NCBI RefSeq assembly: GCF_016756615.1
Contig: NZ_AP023262.1
Location: 5,519,501 to 5,583,500, forward strand
DNA length: 64,000 nucleotides
Direction of reading: 5' to 3'
Source of the DNA: Mesorhizobium sp. L-8-3
GTDB taxonomy: Bacteria; Pseudomonadota; Alphaproteobacteria; Rhizobiales; Rhizobiaceae
The stretch's first letter is position 1, and each line of letters opens with the position of its first letter. The notes beneath the pieces were generated by a model that searched no databases, was not told the origin of the DNA, and saw only the letters and a program-made list of their open reading frames with translations. Positions 25,836 through 33,692 of the stretch are shown here, piece after piece. The position numbers and the translations under genes are program-made.

Positions 25836-26935
25836 TGATCGACGAGCACGACACAGCCAACTGGTTTTCGAAACCCGGCGACTCGATCCGCGCAATCATG
25901 CAACGACGCAACATTTCTGCGCATGACCTTGCTAAGCGCTTGGAGGATGGGCTTGATACCGTCCGCAGCCTCATAGACGGGTCGCGGCAGATCGACGAAT
26001 CGACCGCTTCGACACTGTCGGCGGTGCTGGGAGCTACGGCGAAATTCTGGCTGAAGCGGCAGGAGAACTTCGACACAGCGCTCGATCGTGCAGTGGTTCA
26101 AGCCCGAGAGAGTGGACATGAGGATCTGCTGTTACATCTCCCCGCTCCGGGCCAGAAAGCACGTGGCAAGCTATCCCTAGAGCGCCGTGCGGCCGAGATC
26201 CGCAAGAGATTGGTGTTCTACAACGTTCCGAACGCAGAATCGTGGACGGGTCGATATGGGCGCCTGGTGGGCGAAACGGACTATCGTACCTCCAAGGCAT
26301 TCGCGTCAAAGGAAGATGCCACTCTTCTATGGCTCCGGCGCGGCGAACTTGAGGCCGACATGATCCAGACACGCGCCTGGAATTCCGGAAATCTGATGGA
26401 TCGGCTGAAGGAAATCCGAAAACTTTCTATGATCCGTCATCCTCAACTCTTTCTACCTAAGCTGAGGAGGCTCTGCGCGGAAGCGGGTGTTGCGCTTGTA
26501 GTCGTCAAGGCTCCGGCCGGCTGCCGCGCCAGCGGCGCGATACGAATGGTCGATCCCGATAAAGCAATGCTCCTGCTGAGCTTCCGCTACAAGCGGGATG
26601 ATCAGTTCTGGTTCACGGTTTTCCATGAGATCGGACATCTGGTGCTTCACAAGGCGGACACCTTCGTTGACGATGATGCTCTGCAGGGGGACATAGATCG
26701 GGAAAACGAGGCCAACGAGTTCGCGGCGGAATGCATCATTCCTCCCCTGCGGGAGTCCGAATTCGAACGCGTCGGGCCGAAACGAGACGACATCGTTCGC
26801 TTCAGCGTGTCGATTGGCGTGGCTCCGGGCCTAACCGTCGGACAGATGCAGCACCGTGGAATGTTGGAGCCCGACAAGTTGAACTATCTTAAACGTACGT
26901 GGGACTGGAGTCAGATCGATCCTGCCACCGTCTAG
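25832..26935 (+). CDS. HigA-like HTH fused to ImmA/IrrE metallopeptidase
   Basis: 367 residues. N-terminal XRE helix-turn-helix of the HigA type (about 15-75: DSIRAIMQRRNISAHDLAKR, then GSRQIDESTASTLSAVLGATAKFWLKRQENFD, a typical HigA helix), a linker, and a C-terminal ImmA/IrrE-type zinc peptidase domain with HEIGH at 265-269 and the downstream ENEANEFAAECIIPP block that supplies the third ligand. Similar fusions act as antitoxins or as stress-responsive proteases that cleave repressors. Start at 25832 (a second ATG follows immediately). Ends five bases before the convergent stop of the 305-residue gene. Fold assignment strong; antitoxin role inferred from coupling to the HigB-like gene. Confidence 0.82.
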   Translation: MMIDEHDTANWFSKPGDSIRAIMQRRNISAHDLAKRLEDGLDTVRSLIDGSRQIDESTASTLSAVLGATAKFWLKRQENFDTALDRAVVQARESGHEDLLLHLPAPGQKARGKLSLERRAAEIRKRLVFYNVPNAESWTGRYGRLVGETDYRTSKAFASKEDATLLWLRRGELEADMIQTRAWNSGNLMDRLKEIRKLSMIRHPQLFLPKLRRLCAEAGVALVVVKAPAGCRASGAIRMVDPDKAMLLLSFRYKRDDQFWFTVFHEIGHLVLHKADTFVDDDALQGDIDRENEANEFAAECIIPPLRESEFERVGPKRDDIVRFSVSIGVAPGLTVGQMQHRGMLEPDKLNYLKRTWDWSQIDPATV

Positions 26936-26940
26936 GATCG

Positions 26941-27858
26941 CTATCCTTTGAAGTGGATGAATGCGGTCGGGCTCTTTTGCCAGTTGCATAAGGCATCCTC
27001 CATCACGGCCATCCCCACGTGAAGGTGTGCGTCCAACTGATCCACCCAGCTCTGAAGCTGTGCTTCCGTTGCTGCGCCGGTGTGTGAACCCGTGAACAGG
27101 AGGCGCGCGCCGGAAGCGGGGCCCGTGGCGCCCTTGAAGTAGGCGGATCCTGGCTCGATCGGAGCAATACCGTACCGACCGATCAACGCAAGATAATCAA
27201 ACTTCGCAAGGCGCCCAAAGGTCTTCACATTCATGCTCCGATAAAGAGCATCGAAGATCGTTGCGGGATTGTTACCTGCTTGCTGGATCTTTACAGCAAA
27301 GAACGCTTGATGTCCCGCAGGCCCTATCCAACCGACATAGCTGAGCAGGACGTTGCCGAAGCTCCTGTTGGAATTCGGCCGCAGACTCTCGTACTTCCGG
27401 TGATTGCCGAATTTTCCTCCGATGTTCATCCAATTCGCAGCGAGCCATGAAATCATTACCTGTGGGTTGTTCGAAACAGTCTGCCAGTTCCACACCCCAG
27501 CCCCGAGGCGGCCGTATACCTGCTGCAGTCGAAGCCATCCTGAAGACACAGGTCGAGCGAAATGCGTCATCAGGAACACAAGCCATGCGGCTTCTTCTAC
27601 GTTGCCGTTCTGCATATGAAATGCAACCGCTCGCTCGGCATCGAACGCGCCCGAATTGGGATCTGCTTTCCTTGCCGTGACGGGCTTTTCCTGTACGCGC
27701 CTGTAGTAATCTTCGCGTCTCAGGCTTGCCACGAACTGCATTGCGAGTGTGTCGCGCGCTAGATTCCCCGCAGCACCTGGAAGATTACGGACGTTGGCCG
27801 AATAGGTCTGAAGAGCGCTCGAGATCTGCGCATGTTGTTGCTGCCTAGTCGGCCACAT
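26941..27858 (-). CDS. Putative alpha-glutamyl/putrescinyl thymine pyrophosphorylase-like protein (clade 3 type)
   Basis: 305 residues, soluble, no signal peptide. The C-terminal half has a run of conserved-looking features: GPAGHQAFFAVKIQQAG, NVKTFGRLAKFDYLALIGR, IEPGSAYFKGATGPASGARL, then a final amphipathic helix region. From memory this resembles the clade 3 families named alpha-glutamyl/putrescinyl thymine pyrophosphorylase, predicted from genome context to act on hypermodified bases; I could not verify this. Its ATG (27858) lies inside the end of the thymidylate-synthase-family gene (14-base overlap), with GGAGG about eight bases upstream, so the two are coupled. With the upstream gene broken by an IS, its expression may be reduced. 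If not this family, it is an unknown helical protein tied to a nucleotide enzyme. Confidence 0.5.
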   Translation of the reverse strand: MWPTRQQQHAQISSALQTYSANVRNLPGAAGNLARDTLAMQFVASLRREDYYRRVQEKPVTARKADPNSGAFDAERAVAFHMQNGNVEEAAWLVFLMTHFARPVSSGWLRLQQVYGRLGAGVWNWQTVSNNPQVMISWLAANWMNIGGKFGNHRKYESLRPNSNRSFGNVLLSYVGWIGPAGHQAFFAVKIQQAGNNPATIFDALYRSMNVKTFGRLAKFDYLALIGRYGIAPIEPGSAYFKGATGPASGARLLFTGSHTGAATEAQLQSWVDQLDAHLHVGMAVMEDALCNWQKSPTAFIHFKG

Positions 27859-28600
27859 TCAGGCTGCCTCCATTAATTTTGGCATCTCGCAGGAGTCGGG
27901 TCCTCAGCCTTCGCTTGAGATACGTTCGATAAACCTCGTCATAAAACTCGGCCTTCAACTCGTCGAGGTCTTCGAACCCTGGTGCATCCTGACGTTTAGT
28001 CGCCCAGAACACCTGAAGAAGGCGAATGATGTCGGCCCAGTAGGGTTCGCTCGTGAAGTCTGCTGCCCGAATTTTCTTTCCTGCCCGGATCTCCCCCTCA
28101 GCCTGCAACAAAGCGGCAGTAATCGAGAATGCGTCTCCGGAAGGCATCGGAGGCATTTGCACGGTCTTCTGATGTCCTTCATTCACGTAGTGCCTCATCG
28201 CTTCGACCGAGCTGTCGTAAACGTGCATGCTGGTGGCGAAGTGAATGTAATCACCCGGATCGAGGTCAAGGCGAGTTGCCATCATCTCCTGGAGCATTGT
28301 GAAGCAGAACACGTCATGCGGCAGGCCCTTGTACGCGTCGTTCGACCGCATCGTGGTGGACATGTGAAGGCGGCCGTCCCGCGCCAAGAATTGCAAGGCA
28401 GTCGTGCACGGAATCTCCTCGTGATGGACCGCTATGTCCGCAGCATCGTAAAGTTGGATCACAGCGCGCTTGGAGGTGGATTTCTCTTTCAGAAGCCTGG
28501 TGACATTCTCAAGCTGGTTGATGCTTCCGCGCATTGCATGAATTCGCGGGCCGTAGGCGCCAGCGAGGATGCCATCTTCGGCATCATTGGCGTAATCCGG

Positions 28601-29810
28601 GGAGCGCTTTTCAAAAGTCCCAACTCTATGATTCAATAGAGAAAAGTTAGGATTGATTCGGCTATGTCTCGTCGTAACTTGGCGCAACCTTCACTCGCCG
28701 ATGCATTGGTGCGTGACGTGAGCAGGGGTAACAAGTTTCTGGAAGAAGTGCAGAAGTTGATCGATTGGTCGGCTTTCGAGGTGCTGTTCCGGGAAATCCA
28801 TAACGATGCTCTGGGGGCGCCCGGCTACCCGCCGATAGCAATGTTCAAGATTGCGCTCTTGCAGCAATGGTACGGCCTGTCCGATCCGGCGGCGGAAGAA
28901 GCGGTGGCCGACCGGCTGTCGTTCCGCCGCTTCTGTGGGTTTCCGCTCGATCAAAAGACACCGGACCACATGTCGATCTGGCGCTTCCGCCAGAGGCTGG
29001 TCGAACTGGCGCTTCAAGATAAGCTGCTTGCCGAATTGAACCGGCAGTTGGAAGGGCGCGGTCTTCTGGTAAGGCGCGGCACGCTGGTTGACGCCACCAT
29101 CATCTCGGCGGCGGTGGCCAGGCCCGACTACGAGAAGGGCCAGGTGTCGGCGCGCGATCCGGATGCAGGCTTCACGCACAAGCACGGCAAGACCTATTTC
29201 GGCTACAAGGCCCATCTCGCCGGCGACGCGGAGAGCGGGCTGATACGCCAGGCGGAGATGAGCTCGGCCGATCTGCATGACAGCCAGATGGGCGCTGTGC
29301 TCATTCAAGGTGACGAAGAGGCCTATTACGCCGACAAGGCCTATGACAGTCAGGCGCTGCGCGACGAACTGGCGGATCGAGGCATCAAGGACCGGATTGC
29401 CTACAAGGCCAAGCGGGGCAAGCAGCAGCCGAATTGGCAGAAGTGGATGAACAAGGTCGCCGCCAGCGTGCGGGCCGGCATCGAGCGGACCAACGCGACG
29501 ATGAAGAACTGGTACGGCATGGCCCGGGTTCGCTATCTCGGCCTGGCGCGCAACCACTGCCATCTGCAGCTTGTCGCCTGCGCGATAAATGCCAAACGGG
29601 CGCTCGTTCTCGTCAAGGCCGGCACGGCCTGAGGGGAAGGCTGCGTCCAAAATCAGGAAATCGAGGGCAAAATCGGGAGCAAGTGAGCAGAAACTGAGCC
29701 GATAGGCTGGAGAAAGTTGCGCGGATCGGCGGCGACGGGCCGCTGATGCCCGCCACATACGGGCGAAGAACGTCTAAGGGCGGGACGCCCCAACTTTAGA
29801 AAAGCACTCC
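28601..29810 (+). mobile_element. IS5-family insertion sequence (1210 bp, TSD CGG)
   Basis: Terminal inverted repeats match 16 of 18: left GGAGCGCTTTTCAAAAGT (28601-28618), right, read inward, GGAGTGCTTTTCTAAAGT (29810-29793). The direct repeat CGG flanks the element (28598-28600 and 29811-29813). One transposase gene fills most of it. The insertion lies inside the thymidylate-synthase-family gene, in the opposite orientation. Confidence 0.88.
28664..29632 (+). CDS. IS5-family transposase
   Basis: 322-residue DDE transposase, complete. N-terminal DUF772-like domain (LGAPGYPPIAMFKIALLQQW, LSFRRFCGFPLDQKTPDH) and C-terminal DDE domain with catalytic Asp143 (GTLVDATII), Asp224 (YYADKAYDS) and Glu274 in GIERTNATMKNWYGMARVRYLG. 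No frameshift or stop inside, so the element could still be mobile. It cuts and pastes the 1210-bp element; the right 178 bases between its stop and the terminal repeat are non-coding. Confidence 0.94.
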   Translation: MSRRNLAQPSLADALVRDVSRGNKFLEEVQKLIDWSAFEVLFREIHNDALGAPGYPPIAMFKIALLQQWYGLSDPAAEEAVADRLSFRRFCGFPLDQKTPDHMSIWRFRQRLVELALQDKLLAELNRQLEGRGLLVRRGTLVDATIISAAVARPDYEKGQVSARDPDAGFTHKHGKTYFGYKAHLAGDAESGLIRQAEMSSADLHDSQMGAVLIQGDEEAYYADKAYDSQALRDELADRGIKDRIAYKAKRGKQQPNWQKWMNKVAASVRAGIERTNATMKNWYGMARVRYLGLARNHCHLQLVACAINAKRALVLVKAGTA

Positions 29811-30092
29811 CGGGATATATTCCTTGATGAATTCCAGAGTATTGAGGCCTCCGAGATACCAGAGCAATTCCCCCAAAGCGCTGAAAGGCTTGCCACGGTC
29901 CTGTGATCGACTGATCCGGGCTCTGGGGTTGGTCATGCGGAAGGACACCCCAATCTTTTCTCGCATTTTACCCCGGGTGCCAACGTTCGCGCCCCCCTCT
30001 GCCAGAAGGATCGGGTACAGTTCGATCAGTATCTCATCAATGCCTTCACCGCACAGGTACATGCCGCCCCCGAATCTATCCCTACTGCACAT

Positions 30093-30453
30093 CTTATGAT
30101 TGGACTGTGGCAGGGTAAAATACTACTGGAATACGCTTCAGACTTTTCTTGCACCTCAGGCAAGCGGCTCAGGAACCGAAACAGATGATCCCCTGTCGTA
30201 ACGGCGCAGCAGTTCGGCCTCGATATATATTATCCCATAAGGCGGGCGAGAAGAACTCTACTTACCATTTGGGGTTGCGCCATCATGAGAGGCATCACAT
30301 GAATGACCGTTTCGGAGATCGACGGACGCATTGTGATGGCTGAAATGATGGGGCGCAAAGTGCAGGTCGTCGAGCTACGTCTCCGGCACGGTGTGAAGCA
30401 GTAGCTGAAGAGTCGACGGGTCGTGACGTATGCCACTCGAGTGGAGGGCTAGG
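30093..30453. other. Gap upstream of the split gene, nothing recognised
   Basis: This 361-base stretch should hold the promoter of the minus-strand nucleotide-modification operon. It is less GC-rich than the flanking core genes (for example GATATATATTATCCC at about 30219). Several short frames exist on both strands but none shows a family motif or a good ribosome site. Confidence 0.4.
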
Positions 30454-30865
30454 CTAGGGCGCGGGGTCGGTGAGGAAGGGCATGATGTCCACGCCGTTTC
30501 CTGGAAAGACAGAGAAATGTGGGTGATTTTCGAAGATGCGGGCAGCGGCCTCTATGGTCTCGGCCTCAACGACGACATAGCCGCAGAAGGGATTCACGGC
30601 GCCGGCGATGCCGTCCCTGGTCACGCGTCGTCTTGCCGACCATGCCGCCACGATCGGGGAACGATGCGGCGTTTCTCTCCTCCCAGTCCGCCCATTGCTT
30701 CAATCCGATGGCGTCGATTGCGTCCTGCTCAGACTTAGGCAGGCTGCGAAAGCGGGCGAGGTCTTCAGGCTTCATGGTGTAAACGGCGAGAAAGCGGGCA
30801 TGCGGCGCGCTCTTCGTGCTGGCAGAAAGGCATTCGAGCCTAGACTCCCTACTGGCAGAAGTCAC
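30454..30865 (-). pseudogene. YCII-domain protein, frameshifted
   Basis: Two overlapping frames make one protein. The first (from 30865 or thereabouts) reads ARFLAVYTMKPEDLARFRSL, then AIGLKQWADWEERNAASFPD and RGGMVGKTTR; the second, shifted, continues VTRDGIAGAVNPFCGYVVVE and HPHFSVFPGNGVDIMPFL. The whole looks like a small YCII-related/DGPF-type protein. At about 30622-30630 the DNA reads ACGACGCGTGACC where ACGACGCGCGTGACC would keep the frame, so a CG dinucleotide was lost from a CG run. No function known for the family beyond a ferredoxin-like fold. The exact start is uncertain. Confidence 0.65.
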
Positions 30866-31213
30866 TCCGCATTCACGCCCTGCAAGTGCCCACCGCCTAT
30901 CTGCATCGGATCAGGAAGTCCACTTCTTCGCGCAAAGCGGCCTCACGCGAGGGAATAAACGAGGCCGCTCGCAGGATGCGGACGTAGTCAGCGCAATGAC
31001 CGAAATTGGGCGCGGAGCGGCCATTCTGATTTAGGTCGCGCCTTGTCCGGATGTTGCTTACAAGCGACGACGACGAGCCGTCTTCGGACGGGACTCAGCC
31101 GGCTTCAGTCGTCCGCAGGCGGCACCGGGCGTAGGCCTTGCCGGCGAACGATCTTCAACCCGCGGCGCGGCTTGAAGCACTTATCGCATCATGTTTCGCC
31201 ACCAAATGTGCAG
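30866..31213. other. Gap with no recognised gene
   Basis: 348 bases of GC-rich sequence between the YCII pseudogene and the old-yellow-enzyme gene. Short frames occur on both strands, none with a family signature. Probably a decayed junction between the island and the core genome. Confidence 0.35.
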
Positions 31214-31243
31214 CGCCCCACTCCGGGTACCCGAAGTGGGGCG
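31214..31243 (-). terminator. Hairpin at the 3' end of the alkene reductase gene
   Basis: CGCCCCACT and AGTGGGGCG enclose the palindrome CGGGTACCCG, giving a near-continuous stem 20 bases past the stop of the minus-strand reductase gene. No strong T run, so it could be a terminator or 3'-end stabiliser. Confidence 0.5.
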
Positions 31244-31263
31244 ACGTCCAGTTCGTCGAGACG

Positions 31264-32379
31264 TCAGGCGGCAGTCGGATAGTCGGTGTAGCCCCTCGCC
31301 CCGCCGCCGTAGAAGGTCGCCTTGTCGGGCGCGCTCAGCGCGACGTTGTCCTTCAGCCGGCGCACGAGATCGGGGTTGGCGATGAAGAGCTTGCCGAAGG
31401 CGACGAGGTCGGCGCGTCCCTCGGCCACGGCTTTTTCGGCGAGGTCCTTGTCGTAGCCGTTGTTGACCAGCCAGGCGCCGCGCCCCCTGGCATTGCGATA
31501 GGCGGCCTTGAACGCCGCGTAGTCGAACGGCTTGTCGCCCTGCTGGAAGTCCCGCCCGCCGCCGGTCGCTCCTTCGATGACATGGATATAGGCCAGGCCG
31601 CGGCTGCCGAGGCCCGACGCGACATGCTCGAAGAGCGGCTGGGGCTCCGGATCGGAAGCGTCGTTGGCCGGGGTCACCGGCGAAAGCCGGATGCCTGTGC
31701 GGCCGCTGCCGGCAGCGCCCGCGACGGCATCGACGACCTCGAACAGGAAACGCGTCCTGTTCTCGATCGAGCCGCCATAGTCGTCGGTCCGGTTATTGCT
31801 GCCCGAGCGCAGGAACTGGTCGATCAGGTAGCCATTGGCGGCGTGGATCTCCACGCCGTCGAAACCCGCCACCTCGACGGCTGCCCTGGCGGCGCGACGA
31901 AAGTCGTCGACGATGCCAGGGATTTCGTCCGCGTCGAGGGCCCGCGGCTCCGACGTCTCGGCAAACTCCCCGCTTCCGTCGGGCCTGACCAGGTAGGTCT
32001 TGGATTTCGCCCGGATGGCCGAGGGCGCCACCGGCTTTCCGCCGCCGGGCTGAAGCGAATTGTGCGAGATGCGGCCGACATGCCAGAGCTGGACCACGAT
32101 CTTGCCTCCGGCCTCGTGGACCGCGTCGGTGACGCGCTTCCAGCCGGCGAGCTGCCCCGGTCCGTAAAGACCGGGGACGTCGGCATAGCCCTGCCCCTGG
32201 TGGCTGATGGCGGTGGCCTCGGTCACGATGAGACCGGCCGAGGCGCGCTGCCGGTAGTATGTCACCGACAGGTCCCCCGGTACCGCGTCCGGAGAACGAT
32301 TGCGCGTCAGCGGCGCCATGACGATGCGGTTCGAAAGCGCCAGGTCGCCGGCCTGCAAGGGATCGAAGAGAGTGGCCAT
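31264..32379 (-). CDS. Old yellow enzyme-family alkene reductase (NemA-like)
   Basis: 371-residue FMN-dependent ene-reductase. Motifs: MATLFDPLQAGDLALSNRIV start (TIM barrel strand 1), MAPLTRNRS, ATAISHQGQGY, QLWHVGRISH (FMN and substrate region), GVEIHAANGYLIDQFL followed by SNNRTDDYGGSIENRTRF, and GKLFIANPDLVRRL. These reduce activated C=C bonds, nitrate esters, nitroaromatics or N-ethylmaleimide with NAD(P)H. ATG 32379 has AAAGG at good distance; an earlier ATG (32394) lacks a site. Second gene after an ArsR-type regulator, 42 bases apart, so likely one transcript under electrophile-responsive control. Confidence 0.92.
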   Translation of the reverse strand: MATLFDPLQAGDLALSNRIVMAPLTRNRSPDAVPGDLSVTYYRQRASAGLIVTEATAISHQGQGYADVPGLYGPGQLAGWKRVTDAVHEAGGKIVVQLWHVGRISHNSLQPGGGKPVAPSAIRAKSKTYLVRPDGSGEFAETSEPRALDADEIPGIVDDFRRAARAAVEVAGFDGVEIHAANGYLIDQFLRSGSNNRTDDYGGSIENRTRFLFEVVDAVAGAAGSGRTGIRLSPVTPANDASDPEPQPLFEHVASGLGSRGLAYIHVIEGATGGGRDFQQGDKPFDYAAFKAAYRNARGRGAWLVNNGYDKDLAEKAVAEGRADLVAFGKLFIANPDLVRRLKDNVALSAPDKATFYGGGARGYTDYPTAA

Positions 32380-32421
32380 GAGAATGCCTTTCATGCATTG
32401 GGAGGAAGGAAGGAGGAAACG

Positions 32422-32733
32422 TCAGAGATCGGACAGCGCCACCCGGAAGGCCCCGATGGTGTCTTCGTTGCGCTTGTAGAACACCCATTGACCGACACGC
32501 CGCGTCGTCACGAGATCGGCGGCGGCGAGCGTGGCAAGATGCGCCGAGACGGTGGATTGCGACAGGCCGCATCGCTCGAACTGGCCGGCGCAGACGCCCA
32601 TCTCGAGCGGATGCTCCTGGCCGGAGAAATGCCGCTCGGGCTCCTTCAGCCAAGCCAGGATCTTGCGTCGTACCGGATGCGCCAGCGCTTTCAGCACTGC
32701 GTCGCTATCCACGTTCTTCGGCTGCATCGACAT
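32422..32733 (-). CDS. ArsR-family transcriptional repressor
   Basis: 103 residues, winged helix-turn-helix: DSDAVLKALAHPVRRKILAWL at the start and recognition helix LSQSTVSAHLATLAAADLV, then WVFYKRNEDTI in the wing. Two Cys residues just before the recognition helix (GVCAGQFERCG) could sense electrophiles or metals. Directly upstream of the alkene reductase in the same direction, a layout seen for several electrophile-responsive reductase operons; autoregulation of the pair is the simple reading. Start ATG at 32733, with a second possible ATG two codons later. Confidence 0.88.
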   Translation of the reverse strand: MSMQPKNVDSDAVLKALAHPVRRKILAWLKEPERHFSGQEHPLEMGVCAGQFERCGLSQSTVSAHLATLAAADLVTTRRVGQWVFYKRNEDTIGAFRVALSDL

Positions 32734-32908
32734 GTGACGATATATAGATCGTAAATTTCCGATATGCGAAGCCGTTCATTCCATTTTCGTGGCCGGCCGG
32801 AGAACGGATTTGTTCCGCGCAGCGGAGAAGCCGGGTCTTTTCGGCGCGTTCCTGCGCAATTCGTTGTCGTCCGGATCGCAGGCCACGCAAGCCGGTCGCT
32901 GCTCCATG

Positions 32909-33341
32909 GCATATACACATCTGCCGAGCCCAACCGTTGCCTGGTCTCGTCCTTTGTCCGTTTTGTTCGACCGCCGCGCTCCCTGGAGCACCCCTCATCC
33001 GACCCAGCCTGTATTTCGGCGTCACCCTTGAGCCCAGCACGATCGTAGCGGCCGAAATACAGTCTGGGCCACCTTCTCCCACAAGGGGAGAAGGGAGAGC
33101 TTGGCTTCGACGGTTCTGCAAGTCGCCGACGTTGAAGGTTGGCGGCAACGCCTCTGCAATCCTGCCTTCTCCCCTTGTGGGAGAAGGTGGCCCAGACAGT
33201 ATTTCGGCTCCGGCGGTGATCACGGGCTCGACAGTCGAGCCGAAATACTGGCTGGGTCGGATGAGGGGTGCTCCAAGGAGCGCGGTGGTCGACGAGGCGT
33301 TGCAGCAGGCCGTGTCCCTTGCAGAAGAGATGTGTATATGC
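32909..33341. repeat. Nested long inverted repeat
   Basis: Inner arms 33051-33094 and 33165-33208 are 44 bases long and complementary at 43 positions (contain CACCTTCTCCCACAAGGGGA). Outer pieces also pair: GCATATACACATCTGC at 32909 with GCAGAAGAGATGTGTATATGC at 33321-33341, and CCGCCGCGCTCCCTGGAGCA, then CCCCTCATCC near 32971-33000 with GGATGAGGGGTGCTCC near 33259-33274. GTATTTCGGC/GCCGAAATAC also recur inside. No frame on either strand is gene-like. RNA from this region would fold into one large rod. Confidence 0.8.
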
Positions 33342-33445
33342 CCTAGCCCGCTTGCGGGGTGAGCAGCCGGTTCGCGGAGCGAATTCATCCTGCCAGTGGC
33401 ACGATGAAAGGCCAGCGAACGCCGGGAGCTGCGAAGCAGCGGGGA

Positions 33446-33515
33446 CCCGGCCGGTCGTCCGGCAGGATAGTGAGGGGCGGCGCAAAGCGAAGCGACTATT
33501 TTCCGATGTCTCCCA
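33446..33515. repeat. Second copy of the 15.5 kb repeat
   Basis: GACCCGGCCGGTCGTCCGGC followed by a block (33468-33513) nearly identical to 15552-15598. The rest of the 959-base gap 32734-33692 is repeat or featureless; the ABC operon promoter should lie in 33516-33680 but no clear motif is seen. Confidence 0.65.
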
Positions 33516-33692
33516 AGCCGATACCGGAGGGCAAGCCGGGTCACGCGCGAGCGCCTGAGCTCCCGCGGCGCGACCGCGCACTGTGGAGTGTCAACAAAGC
33601 GTCATGCATCGGTTGTCCCGCTGTCACCAAACTTCCCTAGGTAGCCCCTCGCCGCTCCCGAGCACCACCGTTTTCCCAGCCGAGGAATGCCG

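Larger units (their letters stand above)
27845..30062 (-). pseudogene. Thymidylate-synthase-family gene (dCMP hydroxymethylase-like) split by an IS5 element
   Basis: Two exact halves on the minus strand: N-terminal part 30062-29811 (84 codons, MYLCGEGIDEILIELYP start with a GGGGGCGG site upstream) and C-terminal part 28600-27845. The CGG target duplication encodes Pro84 in both halves; removing the IS and one CGG restores a single 334-residue frame. The rebuilt protein has NPRARISRSQDRGKPFSALGE, AYGPRIHA, the active-site Cys148 in IPCTTALQF, RSNDAYKGLPHDVF and HVY. Thymidylate synthases carry Asn in the (L)GLPFNI position; here it is Asp179, the change known to favour dCMP in T4 dCMP hydroxymethylase. 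Each half alone lacks essential parts (arginine loop or catalytic Cys), so the gene is now inactive unless the IS excises. Confidence 0.83.

Noticed and set aside
28157..28639. 160-codon plus-strand frame over the split gene
   Set aside because: Antisense to the thymidylate-synthase-family C-terminal half and crosses the IS boundary at 28601.
30149..30436. Short frames on both strands near 30.2-30.4 kb
   Set aside because: No motif, no good start signal.
32909..33341. CRISPR array
   Set aside because: Repeats are inverted arms, not regularly spaced direct repeats, and there are no cas genes.
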